This document shows, in pieces, positions 7,813-16,070 of a stretch of DNA of 61,199 nucleotides; the stretch's first letter is position 1, and each line of letters opens with the position of its first letter. Source of the DNA: Smithella sp. (GTDB lineage: Bacteria; Desulfobacterota; Syntrophia; Syntrophales; Smithellaceae); contig SCVW01000031.1 in the NCBI GenBank assembly GCA_007244375.1, positions 1 to 61,199 of the forward strand. Direction: 5' to 3'. Under the pieces are notes generated by a model. It ran no database searches. It was not told the DNA's origin and was given only the letters and a program-made list of their open reading frames with translations. Position numbers and translations under genes: made by a program.

Positions 7813-8244
7813 TTAAAACTCGTACAGCTTGTTTCCCGGTATAACCGTAAATTTATTCTTCAGTAACACATCAATTGCTTTTTCCGGGTTGTCGAAGCGG
7901 AAGATAATGACGGCATTCTGGCCGCTCTTTTCTACGAATGCGTAAAGATATTCGACATTGATACCTTCTTTGGAAACGACTTCCATAATGCTGTGCAGTC
8001 CGCCCGGTTTATCGGGGACTTCCACGGCGACAACGGGGGTCTTGCTCACCCTGAAACCGCTGTCTTTTAAAGCCTTGTTGGCTTTTTCGACATCATTGAC
8101 TATCAGGCGCAAAATACCGAAGTCGGCAGTTTCCGCCACGGATAAAGTGCGGATATTGATATTGGCTTCCTTGAGTACGCGCGTGGCGTGCTCCAGTGTG
8201 CCGGGTTTATTTTCCAGAAAAACGGATATTTGCTCTACCTTCAT
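7813..8244 (-). CDS. Tandem ACT-domain protein
   Basis: A 143-residue protein built of two ACT domains (about 1-70 and 72-143), each opening with the ligand-binding turn: ENKPGTLEH and VPDKPGGLHS. ACT pairs bind amino acids or related small acids and act as regulators. This type is regularly encoded next to phenylacetate-CoA ligase-like genes in anaerobic bacteria and methanogens, as here (104 bp downstream of paaK, same strand). The likely role is sensing an aromatic amino acid or aryl acid and modulating the ligase; inference from context. Confidence 0.88.
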   Translation of the reverse strand: MKVEQISVFLENKPGTLEHATRVLKEANINIRTLSVAETADFGILRLIVNDVEKANKALKDSGFRVSKTPVVAVEVPDKPGGLHSIMEVVSKEGINVEYLYAFVEKSGQNAVIIFRFDNPEKAIDVLLKNKFTVIPGNKLYEF

Positions 8245-8299
8245 TGTAACCCCCTTATATTAACGGTTGCATAATAGCATTGCTGTATTGGGCACTATA

Positions 8300-8342
8300 G
8301 TATGTTTAATTCTGGATTCCCGCCTGCGCGGGAATGACAAAC
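8300..8342. repeat. Short dispersed palindromic repeat
   Basis: GGATTCCCGCCTGCGCGGGAATGACAAA lies at about 8313-8341 between the ACT gene and paaK. The core pairs TTCCCGC with GCGGGAA around CTGC. Related units occur at 9967-10045 and 45628-45700. Confidence 0.6.
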
Positions 8343-8348
8343 AGTAAT

Positions 8349-9647
8349 TTAAATGCGGCGTTTGTCAATTATTTTTGTACCTGCTTGTTGCAGAGTGTTG
8401 GGTTCAACCAGTTTGACGCGCGCGGTCAGGCCAAGATAATCCGTCATATCTTTGACTATTCTTTTTTCAATTTTCTGCAGCTCCTTGATGCTGCCGGAAT
8501 CGCTAAATATCTTTTCATTAACTTCCACCTGCAAATCTAATGTGTCCAGCGCGCCTACCTTATCGATAATAATTTGATAATTCGGTTTCAACCCTTCAAT
8601 ATCTACCAGAATGGCTTCTATCTGCGAGGGGTAGACATTGATGCCGCGGATAATCAGCATGTCGTCGCTTCGCTTCAGAACTTTTTCCATTTTGACATGG
8701 GTACGGCCGCAGCGGCACGGCTCGGTAATCAGGCGCGAGATGTCGCCGGAGCGGTAACGGATAAGTGGCCCCGCTTCTTTGGTCAGTGTTGTGAAAACCA
8801 GTTCGCCTTCGGAACCTTCCGGTAATACTTCGCCTGTTTTCGGATCGATTGTTTCGACAATGAAGTGATCTTCAAAAACATGCATACCGTTGCGGCCTTC
8901 CAGACACTCTATCGCCATTCCCGGGCCGATAACTTCTGATAAGCCGTAGAGATCCAAAGCAGTTATGCCGAAAGCTTTTTCAATTTCATCACGGGTGGCA
9001 TTGCTCCATGGTTCCGCGCCAAAAATACCAACGCGCACTTTCAGAGATTTGATATCTACACCCAGAGCCTTTCCTTCTTCAGCCAGATGCAATGCGTAGG
9101 AAGGCGTGGAGCAGATTACGGTCGGCCCAAAATCCTGCAAAATCATAAGTTGCCTTTTATCGTTTCCCCCGGAGATAGGAATTACGCTCGCGCCGATTTT
9201 CTCGGCACCATAGTGCAATCCCAGGCCGCCGGTAAACAGGCCGTAGCCGAAAGCGTTATGAATAATATCGTTTTTGGTAATGCCGGCGGCAACAAGCGAA
9301 CGGGCGATAAGATCAGACCAGAGTTCGGTGTCACGTTTAGTGTAGCCGAAAACAATGGATTTTCCGCTGGTGCCGGAAGCAGTGTGCAAACGCACTATGT
9401 TGCTCATGGGTACGGAAAACAAGCCAAAGGGGTAATTATTTTGAAAATCCTGTCTGGTAATGAAAGGAAGTTTTTTCATGTCGGAAATTGATTTTATATC
9501 ATCGGGTTTTACTTTTGCGGCATCAAAGGATTTTTTATAGAAACCAACCGAATGGTAAACTCTTTCCAGAACCTGCTGTAATCTTTTGACCTGCAGGGCT
9601 TTGATAACTTCGCGGGGCATGGTTTCAAATTCTTCGTTGTAGGTCAT
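8349..9647 (-). CDS. paaK: Phenylacetate-CoA ligase-like adenylate-forming enzyme
   Basis: A 432-residue AMP-forming acyl-CoA ligase of the PaaK family, which activates phenylacetate or a related aryl acid to its CoA ester using ATP. Motifs in order: the phosphate loop [30 protein letters not shown], the adenylate-binding RYRSGDISR, a CRCGRTH segment and the C-terminal [14 protein letters not shown] hinge. The length is standard. A strong GGAGG precedes the ATG. The ACT-domain gene follows. In anaerobes such pairs serve indole/phenylacetate metabolism or aromatic amino acid salvage; the actual substrate is unproven. Confidence 0.92.
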   Translation of the reverse strand: MTYNEEFETMPREVIKALQVKRLQQVLERVYHSVGFYKKSFDAAKVKPDDIKSISDMKKLPFITRQDFQNNYPFGLFSVPMSNIVRLHTASGTSGKSIVFGYTKRDTELWSDLIARSLVAAGITKNDIIHNAFGYGLFTGGLGLHYGAEKIGASVIPISGGNDKRQLMILQDFGPTVICSTPSYALHLAEEGKALGVDIKSLKVRVGIFGAEPWSNATRDEIEKAFGITALDLYGLSEVIGPGMAIECLEGRNGMHVFEDHFIVETIDPKTGEVLPEGSEGELVFTTLTKEAGPLIRYRSGDISRLITEPCRCGRTHVKMEKVLKRSDDMLIIRGINVYPSQIEAILVDIEGLKPNYQIIIDKVGALDTLDLQVEVNEKIFSDSGSIKELQKIEKRIVKDMTDYLGLTARVKLVEPNTLQQAGTKIIDKRRI

Positions 9648-10062
9648 GGTGGTGCCTCCTCACTAATGTAGCGTATATCGATATTGCTGCTAAATCTTAA
9701 GCCGTTTTTTGTCATTTCGAGCAAAGCGAGAAATCTTGATTATTAATCCTTTAAGATTTCTCATCCAGATAAATCGGGATTCGGAATGACAATCTTTACT
9801 ATTTCCAAACAGACTCTAAGCTGGTACGACGAAATTGGTAATGTTTTTTGTGACTCAGCCTCAATTGCAAAGAAGTCTAACAAAACTTTATGTCTCTGGC
9901 AAGAAGCTTTCTCCGGCAAAACAATATTAGCCGAGAACTTTTTTAAAACAGTATCTTTACGCAATTATGTCATACCGGCGAAGGCCGGTATCCAGTCGGC
10001 TGTGGCTTAGTTATTTTCTGGATTCCGGCCTACGCCGGAATGACGAATAAAGAAATTTTTCA
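9648..10062. other. 415-bp intergenic region with two palindromic repeats
   Basis: No credible gene is visible. A unit at 9711-9790 opens GTCATTTCGAGCAAAGCGAG and closes GGGATTCGGAATGACAA, close to the unit at 2793-2895. A second at 9967-10045 opens TGTCATACCGGCG and closes CGCCGGAATGACG, with inner CCGGCGAAGGCCGG. The stretch between them (about 9791-9966) is open in one frame but resembles no family. Confidence 0.6.
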
Positions 10063-10626
10063 TTAGCCATGCTGTAAATATTGTTCGGCAAGAAAAATTC
10101 CCAATACAGTTTTAGCGTCGATGATCTCGCCATTTTTGATTAATTTTCGCGCCTTGGCAAAACTGACAGGAATGACTTCAATGAATTCATCGTCGTCAGG
10201 GGCGAGCGGAGCATGAATTAAATTTTTGGCAAGAAAAAAATACATGTATTCGTTGCAGTATCCCGGAAGTAGGTAGCCTTCAAAAAGCTTGATGAGTTTT
10301 TTAGCTTTAAACCCTGTTTCTTCGGCCAATTCCCGCTGGGCGCAAACAGCCGGAGATTCTTTCTGGCCATCGAGAGAGCCGGCGGGAATTTCCAAGAGGT
10401 CTTTTTTAACGGCATTGCGGTACTGTTTTATTAAAAGCAGTTCGTTTTTATCGTTGATTGCAATAATGGCAACGGTAGGTTTATGGTTTATCCAGCTTTG
10501 CCTCGCTGTTTTGCCGTTGGGGAAATCGAACTCTTCTTCCCAGACATCGAATATTTTACATTGGTATTTTAAAAAAGTTCTATTTATTCTCATAAGTGCT
10601 TTGCTTAACCCATATAATTTTGCCAT
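10063..10626 (-). CDS. Nudix hydrolase (ADP-ribose pyrophosphatase-like)
   Basis: A 187-residue Nudix protein. The Nudix box reads AGSLDGQKESPAVCAQREL followed by AEETGF, with one residue more than the usual five between the first Gly and the Glu, and the catalytic REL-x-EE core intact. Upstream blocks LLIKQYRNAVKKDLLEIPAG are typical of ADP-ribose and GDP-mannose pyrophosphatases, which cut nucleoside diphosphate sugars to nucleoside monophosphate and sugar phosphate. Substrate is assigned only at subfamily level. No clear operon partner. Confidence 0.88.
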   Translation of the reverse strand: MAKLYGLSKALMRINRTFLKYQCKIFDVWEEEFDFPNGKTARQSWINHKPTVAIIAINDKNELLLIKQYRNAVKKDLLEIPAGSLDGQKESPAVCAQRELAEETGFKAKKLIKLFEGYLLPGYCNEYMYFFLAKNLIHAPLAPDDDEFIEVIPVSFAKARKLIKNGEIIDAKTVLGIFLAEQYLQHG

Positions 10627-10740
10627 CTAATCTTAAGTAGTACAAGTCTTCAGACTCGTTGAACAAGCGAACCTGATAACCTGAAGGTCACGCAAGGTTC
10701 GGACTACATTGTCTCGTTATCCTTTGCAAGCGAAATGGTA

Positions 10741-11298
10741 TCAGTTCGTCTTGATTATGGATAACAGATGCCGTTCTATTTCCTCTTTAGGAAGAGCTCC
10801 AGTAACTCTATGCACCATCCGGCCTTCTTTAAAGAAAAGCATAGTCGGAATGCTGCGAATTCCATACTGCGAAGCAGTAAGCGGATTTTCATCAACATTG
10901 AGCTTAACCACCTTGACGCCGTTGGCGTAATCGGATGCCAGTTCATCGATGACAGGTGATAATTTTTGGCAGGGACCGCACCATGGAGCCCAGCAATCCA
11001 CGAGGACGGATGTGTCGGAAGTCAGCACTTCACGGGCAAATGTTTGATCCGTTACATCAAAAGGCATAACTTTTTGCTGAGGAATAATTAAAGGTTCCCC
11101 GCATTTGCCGCATAATGGCTTTTGATGCAGGCGATCTTCAGGCATTCTGTTTTTTGTGCCGCATTTTAAACAGCGGATAATTAATTCTTCCAGCGACGTG
11201 CCGCATTTGCCGCAAAAAGAGCGTCCTTGCAGTTTTTGTTTCGGTATTCTGTTTCTTGTTCCGCAATTGAGACAGCGGATAATGACATTATCGGGCAT
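10741..11298 (-). CDS. trxC: Thioredoxin (TrxC-like) with two N-terminal zinc ribbons
   Basis: 185 residues if started at the ATG at 11298, which is preceded by AAAGGTGA at good spacing; an upstream ATG at 11355 lacks a site and would overlap the ybaK end. The C-terminal half is a thioredoxin with WAPWCGPC (C107/C110), cis-Pro in SIPTM and a normal fold length. E. coli TrxC has one zinc ribbon; here there are two near-identical ones (C9/C12/C29/C32 and C43/C46/C63/C66), each IIRCL-x-CGT...CGKCG. Role: cytosolic disulfide reduction, perhaps redox or zinc responsive. The doubled ribbon is unusual. Confidence 0.92.
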   Translation of the reverse strand: MPDNVIIRCLNCGTRNRIPKQKLQGRSFCGKCGTSLEELIIRCLKCGTKNRMPEDRLHQKPLCGKCGEPLIIPQQKVMPFDVTDQTFAREVLTSDTSVLVDCWAPWCGPCQKLSPVIDELASDYANGVKVVKLNVDENPLTASQYGIRSIPTMLFFKEGRMVHRVTGALPKEEIERHLLSIIKTN

Positions 11299-11344
11299 AT
11301 TCACCTTTAATAATATTATCTCTTTTTTGACGGTAAAAGGCAAA

Positions 11345-11827
11345 TTATATAGCAACGCTCACAGCAAAAGGTTTTAGTATCAGAACAAGTTCCGTCGCGG
11401 ACATTTTTGCCAGCAAACCACGGCTTCCCGCATTTATAAATATTTCAGGCAAGTCAGCTATGGTCTTTTCTATATATACCGGCATTACTTTTCTTGTACC
11501 GAATGGCGACGTACCGCCTACTTTGTAGCCTGTGTGTTTTTCTGCCATCGCCGGATTGCACGGCGAAACCGATTTTACACCGATGATTCGGGCCAGCGAT
11601 TTTGTGGAAACCTCTTTATCGCCGTGCATCAGAATAATAAACGGCTTTCCTGTTTCATCCTCCATTATCAGCGTTTTAATAACGCTATGTTCGTCAACCC
11701 CCAGTTTTTGTGCCGATACCTTTGTTCCCCCTCTTTCCTCATATGGGTAAGTATGCAAAGTAAAATCAGCCTTTTTAGCCTTCAAAGCTAAAATAGCGGA
11801 AGTTGTCGGTATTTTTTCTTTACTCAT
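11345..11827 (-). CDS. ybaK: Cys-tRNA(Pro)/Cys-tRNA(Cys) deacylase YbaK
   Basis: About 160 residues starting at [12 protein letters not shown] (ATG at 11827); an upstream in-frame ATG at 11905 would add a hydrophobic stretch not found in the family. YbaK/EbsC proteins clear cysteine mischarged onto tRNA(Pro). Visible family blocks: VIKTLIMED, the catalytic-lysine region [23 protein letters not shown], the [12 protein letters not shown] loop and [12 protein letters not shown]. The trx gene follows 46 bp downstream on the same strand. Confidence 0.92.
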   Translation of the reverse strand: MSKEKIPTTSAILALKAKKADFTLHTYPYEERGGTKVSAQKLGVDEHSVIKTLIMEDETGKPFIILMHGDKEVSTKSLARIIGVKSVSPCNPAMAEKHTGYKVGGTSPFGTRKVMPVYIEKTIADLPEIFINAGSRGLLAKMSATELVLILKPFAVSVAI

Positions 11828-11884
11828 CACGCATATGATAACAACTAAAGGTAAAAATGCAATGCAGATTACGCTTTGAATGTG

Positions 11885-11945
11885 GTATTTGAAATAGTTC
11901 CGCAAATGTGTTTATAAAACTATTTCTATATGCGGTTTCAAATAC
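11885..11945. promoter_or_regulatory. Overlapping inverted repeats upstream of the acyl-CoA dehydrogenase operon
   Basis: GTATTTGAAA (11885-11894) pairs perfectly with TTTCAAATAC (11936-11945), and CCGCA (11900-11904) with TGCGG (11931-11935). A second perfect pair, GAAATAGTT (11891-11899) and AACTATTTC (11918-11926), overlaps the first, so the two foldings exclude each other. It lies between divergent ybaK and the acyl-CoA dehydrogenase gene and could be an operator or a leader structure. No regulator is assigned. Confidence 0.45.
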
Positions 11946-12095
11946 GTTAAATTAATTTTCCGTGAATATCATTGTGTAACTGATAAGCTTTAAAGAAATT
12001 TGTTTCTGGAGTAAAAAAAATGTTTCATTTTCTTGATTTTACGTTTGTTTTAAGTTATTTGTGCACAAAAATCTCTTGGGGGAGGGAGAATCGGG

Positions 12096-13247
12096 GTGCA
12101 ATTTAATCCTTGTATGAAGCATAAACTTATCCGCAATTCCGTGCGGAATTTCGCGGAAACGGAACTCGCTCCTGTTGCTGCTGAAATAGACCGCAATGCC
12201 GTCTTTCCCCTGGATGTCATCGGAAAAATGAAAAACCTCAATTATTTCGGTTTGCAGGTACCGAAGGAGTTTGGCGGGGCGGCCATGGATTCGATCAGCG
12301 CCTCAATAGTGATTGAAGAAATCTCCCGTATTTGCGCCGCGGTAGGTTTGTGCATTGCAGTGCACAATGGGGTTGCCATTTATCCGTTTTTGCAGTTTGC
12401 TAACGCTGAACAAAAGAAACGCTATTTACCAAAACTCGCCAGCGGAGAATTTATAGGTGCTTTCAGTCTGACTGAAGCCAATGCCGGATCTGATTCCGCC
12501 AGCGTGGAAACAACAGCAGTTAAGAGAAATGATGAATATGTTTTAAACGGTACGAAAATATTTGTTACCAATGGAGGCGTTTGTGATTTGGCCCTCATTT
12601 TTGCCCTGACCGGTTTTGAACTGGGTCGTCCTCAAAGCAGTGTTTTTATTGTGGAGAGTAATTATCCCGGATTTTTACGTGGTGAACTGGAAGATCTTTG
12701 TGGCATGCGGGCCAATCCGGTTTCGTCTTTGTTTCTGGAAGATTGCTGTGTTCCGGAGAAAAATGTACTGGGCAAAATCGGTGATGGAATGAAAATAGGA
12801 TTGTCCACGTTGGATACAGGCCGAATCGGAATTGCCGCGCAGGCTTTGGGAATCGCCCAGGGAGCATTTGAGGCCGCAGTGAAATACGCCAAGGAAAGAC
12901 AGCAGTTCAAAAAACCTATCGCTTCACTGCAAACAATTCAGAATTACATTGCCGATATGGCTACAGAAATTACCGCCGCACGCCTGCTCTTGTATCGTGC
13001 CTGTTCTTTAAAAGATGAAGGTGTGTCTTTCGGCTGTGAGGCATCGATGGCGAAACTATACTGCAGTTCTGTTGCCTCTAAAGTTACTTCTTTGGCCGTG
13101 CAGATTCACGGTGGTTATGGATATAGCAAGGAATACGATGTGGAGAGGTATTTCCGTGACGCTAAAGTTACGGAAATTTATGAAGGTACAAGTGAAATTC
13201 AGCGTCTGGTAATTGCGCGCTCAATACTTTCTCAATTAATATTATAA
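12096..13247 (+). CDS. Acyl-CoA dehydrogenase
   Basis: A 383-residue flavin acyl-CoA dehydrogenase, oxidising acyl-CoA to trans-2-enoyl-CoA and passing electrons to ETF. FAD/substrate motifs: FSLTEANAGSDSAS, KIFVTNGG, and the C-terminal QIHGGYGYSKEYDVERYFRD. The catalytic Glu is in TEIYEGTSEIQ, the position used by short-chain/butyryl-CoA and glutaryl-type enzymes. The start chosen is GTG at 12096 behind GGGGGAGGG; an in-frame ATG at 12114 is the alternative. etfB follows after 4 bp and etfA overlaps it, giving a self-contained oxidation/electron-transfer operon. Chain-length preference is not readable. Confidence 0.93.
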   Translation: MQFNPCMKHKLIRNSVRNFAETELAPVAAEIDRNAVFPLDVIGKMKNLNYFGLQVPKEFGGAAMDSISASIVIEEISRICAAVGLCIAVHNGVAIYPFLQFANAEQKKRYLPKLASGEFIGAFSLTEANAGSDSASVETTAVKRNDEYVLNGTKIFVTNGGVCDLALIFALTGFELGRPQSSVFIVESNYPGFLRGELEDLCGMRANPVSSLFLEDCCVPEKNVLGKIGDGMKIGLSTLDTGRIGIAAQALGIAQGAFEAAVKYAKERQQFKKPIASLQTIQNYIADMATEITAARLLLYRACSLKDEGVSFGCEASMAKLYCSSVASKVTSLAVQIHGGYGYSKEYDVERYFRDAKVTEIYEGTSEIQRLVIARSILSQLIL

Positions 13248-13251
13248 AAGT

Positions 13252-14091
13252 ATGTTGAATCTGGTAGTTTGTTTAAAACAAGTTCCTATGGTTACCGAAC
13301 TGCCGTGGGATGAAAAAACCGGCACATTAAGACGTGATCTGGCAGCGGGAATGATGAATCCTGCCTGTAAGCACGCACTGGAAGCCGCCCTGCAAATCAA
13401 GGAAAAGTATTTCGCTAAAATAACCGTGATTACAATGGGACCGCCTGCCGCTGAAGAAGTGTTACGTGAAGCCATGGCTTTGGGCGCCGATGAAGCAATT
13501 CTGATTTGTGACAGGCTGCTGGCCGGGTCCGATACTTTTGCCACTTCTCTTGTTCTGAAAGAAGCGATAAAAAAGAAATGTCCCAAATTTGATCTTATCC
13601 TTTGCGGCGCATATACGGCGGATAGTGAAACAGCACAGGTAGGTCCGCAATTGGCTGAAGAACTGGACTTGCCTGCTGCAGCATACGTAGAAAAACTGGA
13701 AATTTTCGGCCGGACATTACGCTTGCGCCGTCTGGTGGATAATTTTCGTGAAACACTGGAGATGGAATTTCCGGCGCTGGTGACGATTTCGATGGAAAAT
13801 TACAAGCCGCGCTTCACGAAGCTGGCCGGTTTGGAAAATGCTTTTTGCGGCAAAGGGGTTGTTGTTCTGGATGCGGCAGCTCTGGGCATAAAGGCAGCGT
13901 CAATGGAACAGCAATGTTCCCGCACCAAGGTACGTAAAGTCTTTTTGAAAAAAGCGCAGAAAGAAAATGTACTCATTCAGGGAACGGCTTCTTTGGTGGT
14001 TACGGAATTTCTCGATAAATATCAGCGAACCATAAGTACAGCAATAGGTAAATCTATAGAGGAAAAGAAGCTCGATGAAAAAGAGCAATAA
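13252..14091 (+). CDS. etfB: Electron transfer flavoprotein beta subunit
   Basis: A 279-residue EtfB, somewhat longer than the usual 250-260. It binds AMP or, in bifurcating types, a second FAD. Family blocks: VVCLKQVP at the start, NPACKHALEAAL, the DEAILICDRLLAGSDTFAT segment, LILCGAYTADSETAQVGPQLAE and FPALVTISMENYKPRF. It lies 4 bp after the dehydrogenase and overlaps etfA by 17 bp. Together they carry electrons from acyl-CoA oxidation, in syntrophs probably to a membrane Fe-S oxidoreductase not encoded here. Whether this ETF bifurcates cannot be decided by eye. Confidence 0.93.
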   Translation: MLNLVVCLKQVPMVTELPWDEKTGTLRRDLAAGMMNPACKHALEAALQIKEKYFAKITVITMGPPAAEEVLREAMALGADEAILICDRLLAGSDTFATSLVLKEAIKKKCPKFDLILCGAYTADSETAQVGPQLAEELDLPAAAYVEKLEIFGRTLRLRRLVDNFRETLEMEFPALVTISMENYKPRFTKLAGLENAFCGKGVVVLDAAALGIKAASMEQQCSRTKVRKVFLKKAQKENVLIQGTASLVVTEFLDKYQRTISTAIGKSIEEKKLDEKEQ

Positions 14092-15079
14092 AAAAAGCAT
14101 CTGGGTATTTGGCGATTATCGCAATTATTATCAAAACCGCGTGACCTTGCAGTTGCTTTCCAAAGCGGTGGATCTTGCTAAAATAATCAAGGCGGAAGTG
14201 TGTGCTTTGATTTTCGGTCATGAGATTGACGAATGGATTATGGAATATACCGCTCATGGGGCCGACAGGATTCTGGCGATAGATGATCCCGCATTAAAAA
14301 GTTACAGCACCGAAAGATATCTGGCAATCATTGAGGCTCTGGCCAAAGAAAGAGATCCGGAAATTATTCTAATCGGCGCGACAGATTTTGGTCGTGAGTT
14401 TGCTCCGCGGTTGGCCAAGCGCTTGAAAACAGGCTTGTCGGCCGATTGCGTGGGTCTTGATATTACTGAAGATGGACTTTTATTGCAATTGGCTCCTTCG
14501 TTTGGCGGCAACATGTTGGCGGAAATTATTACGGAACGCCATCGTCCCCAAATGGCCACTGTTCGGCCGGGAACATTTAAGGAAATACCGCACAATTATG
14601 AAAGAAAAGCTCTGGTCGAACGTCTTCCCCTGATGAAAAATCTGCCCAAATCCCGTGTTCGTCTTATTGAATATGAACGTTCCGTGGAAAAAGAACATAC
14701 TATTGAAAACGCCTCTGTTATCGTCTGCGGCGGCCGTGGCATGGGTAATAAGGAAAAATTCAAAAGATTGCAGGAACTGGCCAAGCTTTTAGGAGGCAAT
14801 GTGGGCGCGACCAGGCCGGTGGTTTACGCCGGTTGGGCTGACCACGATGCTTTGGTAGGTCAGGCTGGTAAGCATATCAAACCGAAGATTCTTTTTTCCT
14901 TCGGTATCAGCGGTGCTATTCAGCACACTGCCGGTTTGGGTGAAGCAAATTTTATTGTCGCAATAAATAAAAATTCGCAGGCGACAATGATGAAAATGGC
15001 CGATGTGGCCATTGCCGCCGATGCCAGCGATGTTCTGAATAGTCTAATCAAGGAACTTAAGAAACGAATCAGAGAATAA
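14075..15079 (+). CDS. etfA: Electron transfer flavoprotein alpha subunit
   Basis: A 334-residue EtfA. The C-terminal FAD domain is clear: VIVCGGRGMGNKEKF, GATRPVVYAGWADHDALVGQ, the KPKILFSFGISGAIQHTAG signature and ANFIVAINKNSQATMMKMADV. The last motif ends IAADASDVL rather than the usual VGDL, a small divergence near the flavin. Overlap with etfB shows translational coupling. No ferredoxin domain is fused at the N-terminus, unlike some clostridial EtfA. Confidence 0.94.
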   Translation: MKKSNKKSIWVFGDYRNYYQNRVTLQLLSKAVDLAKIIKAEVCALIFGHEIDEWIMEYTAHGADRILAIDDPALKSYSTERYLAIIEALAKERDPEIILIGATDFGREFAPRLAKRLKTGLSADCVGLDITEDGLLLQLAPSFGGNMLAEIITERHRPQMATVRPGTFKEIPHNYERKALVERLPLMKNLPKSRVRLIEYERSVEKEHTIENASVIVCGGRGMGNKEKFKRLQELAKLLGGNVGATRPVVYAGWADHDALVGQAGKHIKPKILFSFGISGAIQHTAGLGEANFIVAINKNSQATMMKMADVAIAADASDVLNSLIKELKKRIRE

Positions 15080-15171
15080 TCCAGAGCTGTTGACCGGAAG
15101 CGCATTCCCGTAAGGGGAGCGCAATAAAATAAAGGTAAAATACCTTACCGGTAAAATCCGAATGATTTTAC

Positions 15172-15295
15172 AAACCGCTCATCTACTGCGTTGCGCATTG
15201 CCTTTCGTCATTGCGACGTATGCACAAAATACGTCTCATTCCTCATGGCTCGCGCGCCTTGCGGTTTGCAGCGCAACACAGCAGATGAGCGGTTT
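15172..15295. repeat. Large palindromic repeat, copy A
   Basis: Outer arms 15172-15196 and 15271-15295 are inverted repeats matching at 23 of 25 positions (AAACCGCTCATC... / ...GATGAGCGGTTT). In the middle a second palindrome GACGTAT...ATACGTC is followed by CTCATTCCTC. Copies with the same plan are at 43227-43345, 47654-47779 and, more diverged, 17459-17583. Confidence 0.75.
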
Positions 15296-15311
15296 TCAAC
15301 AGTCCCATAGT

Positions 15312-16070
15312 TTATTCAGGTACGGGAGCCTTTATATAACGAATACCCATCCAGAGTATTACGACTGTAAATATTAAGCGCAGTATATTATCGGAAAACA
15401 AATAGGCAAAATTGCCGCCAAGATATGTTCCTAAAATAATTCCGGGGATCAGACCCCAGAGAATGCTTTTTTCAACGTTTCCCATTTTCCAGTGGGTGAA
15501 GGCACCGATGGCTCCTGCGGGCACCATGACCAGAAGCGACGTTCCCTGTGCTGTGTGCTGGGAAAAACCAATCAGAATAACCATGACAGGAACCATTATT
15601 GTTCCGCCGCCAACGCCCATCATTCCGGAAAGAAAACCGGTCGCCGCTCCTGTTATTAGTAAAACAGCCGTTTTGATGTGGCCGGGAGCAATGCTGATGA
15701 AGTCGGCCAGATATGGTTTCAGGATTAAGAGTATGGAGCAAAAAATCAAAAAAATTCCGAAATATTTTCTCAGTTTCTTTTCCACAAGAGCATTACAGTA
15801 GCGTGCGCCCAGCGGTGCTGTGAAAACTGCTGTTAAAGCTAATAGTATTGCTGCCGTAAAATCAACCGCACTATGTAATGCATAAGTTGTTGCTCCGCCG
15901 ATTCCCGTAAAAACCAGAGCTACCAAACTGGTGCCATGAGCCTTGTGCTGAGTCAGCTTCAAAACTTCGACCATTAGCGGGATCATAATTAGTCCGCCGC
16001 CGATGCCGATAAGGCCACCGAATGCGCCGGCAGTCAGTCCGATTAACAAACTAGTGATTATTGTTGCCAT
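15312..16070 (-). CDS. TSUP family (TauE/SafE) anion permease
   Basis: A 252-residue membrane protein of the TSUP family, which moves sulfite, sulfoacetate or other organic anions. The two repeated family motifs are visible: GGLIGIGGGLIMIPLMV near the N-terminus and GMMGVGGGTIMVPVMVI in the second half, each at the start of a four-helix bundle. About seven or eight transmembrane segments are expected. The gene overlaps the upstream MFS transporter by 20 bp on the same strand, so both are probably made together. Substrate unknown. Confidence 0.9.
   Translation of the reverse strand: MATIITSLLIGLTAGAFGGLIGIGGGLIMIPLMVEVLKLTQHKAHGTSLVALVFTGIGGATTYALHSAVDFTAAILLALTAVFTAPLGARYCNALVEKKLRKYFGIFLIFCSILLILKPYLADFISIAPGHIKTAVLLITGAATGFLSGMMGVGGGTIMVPVMVILIGFSQHTAQGTSLLVMVPAGAIGAFTHWKMGNVEKSILWGLIPGIILGTYLGGNFAYLFSDNILRLIFTVVILWMGIRYIKAPVPE

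Noticed and set aside
10632-10750. Another large palindromic repeat near 10640-10745
   Set aside because: It shares only CGTTATCCTTTG and GGTATCA with copy D; outer arms do not pair well, so it was not called.
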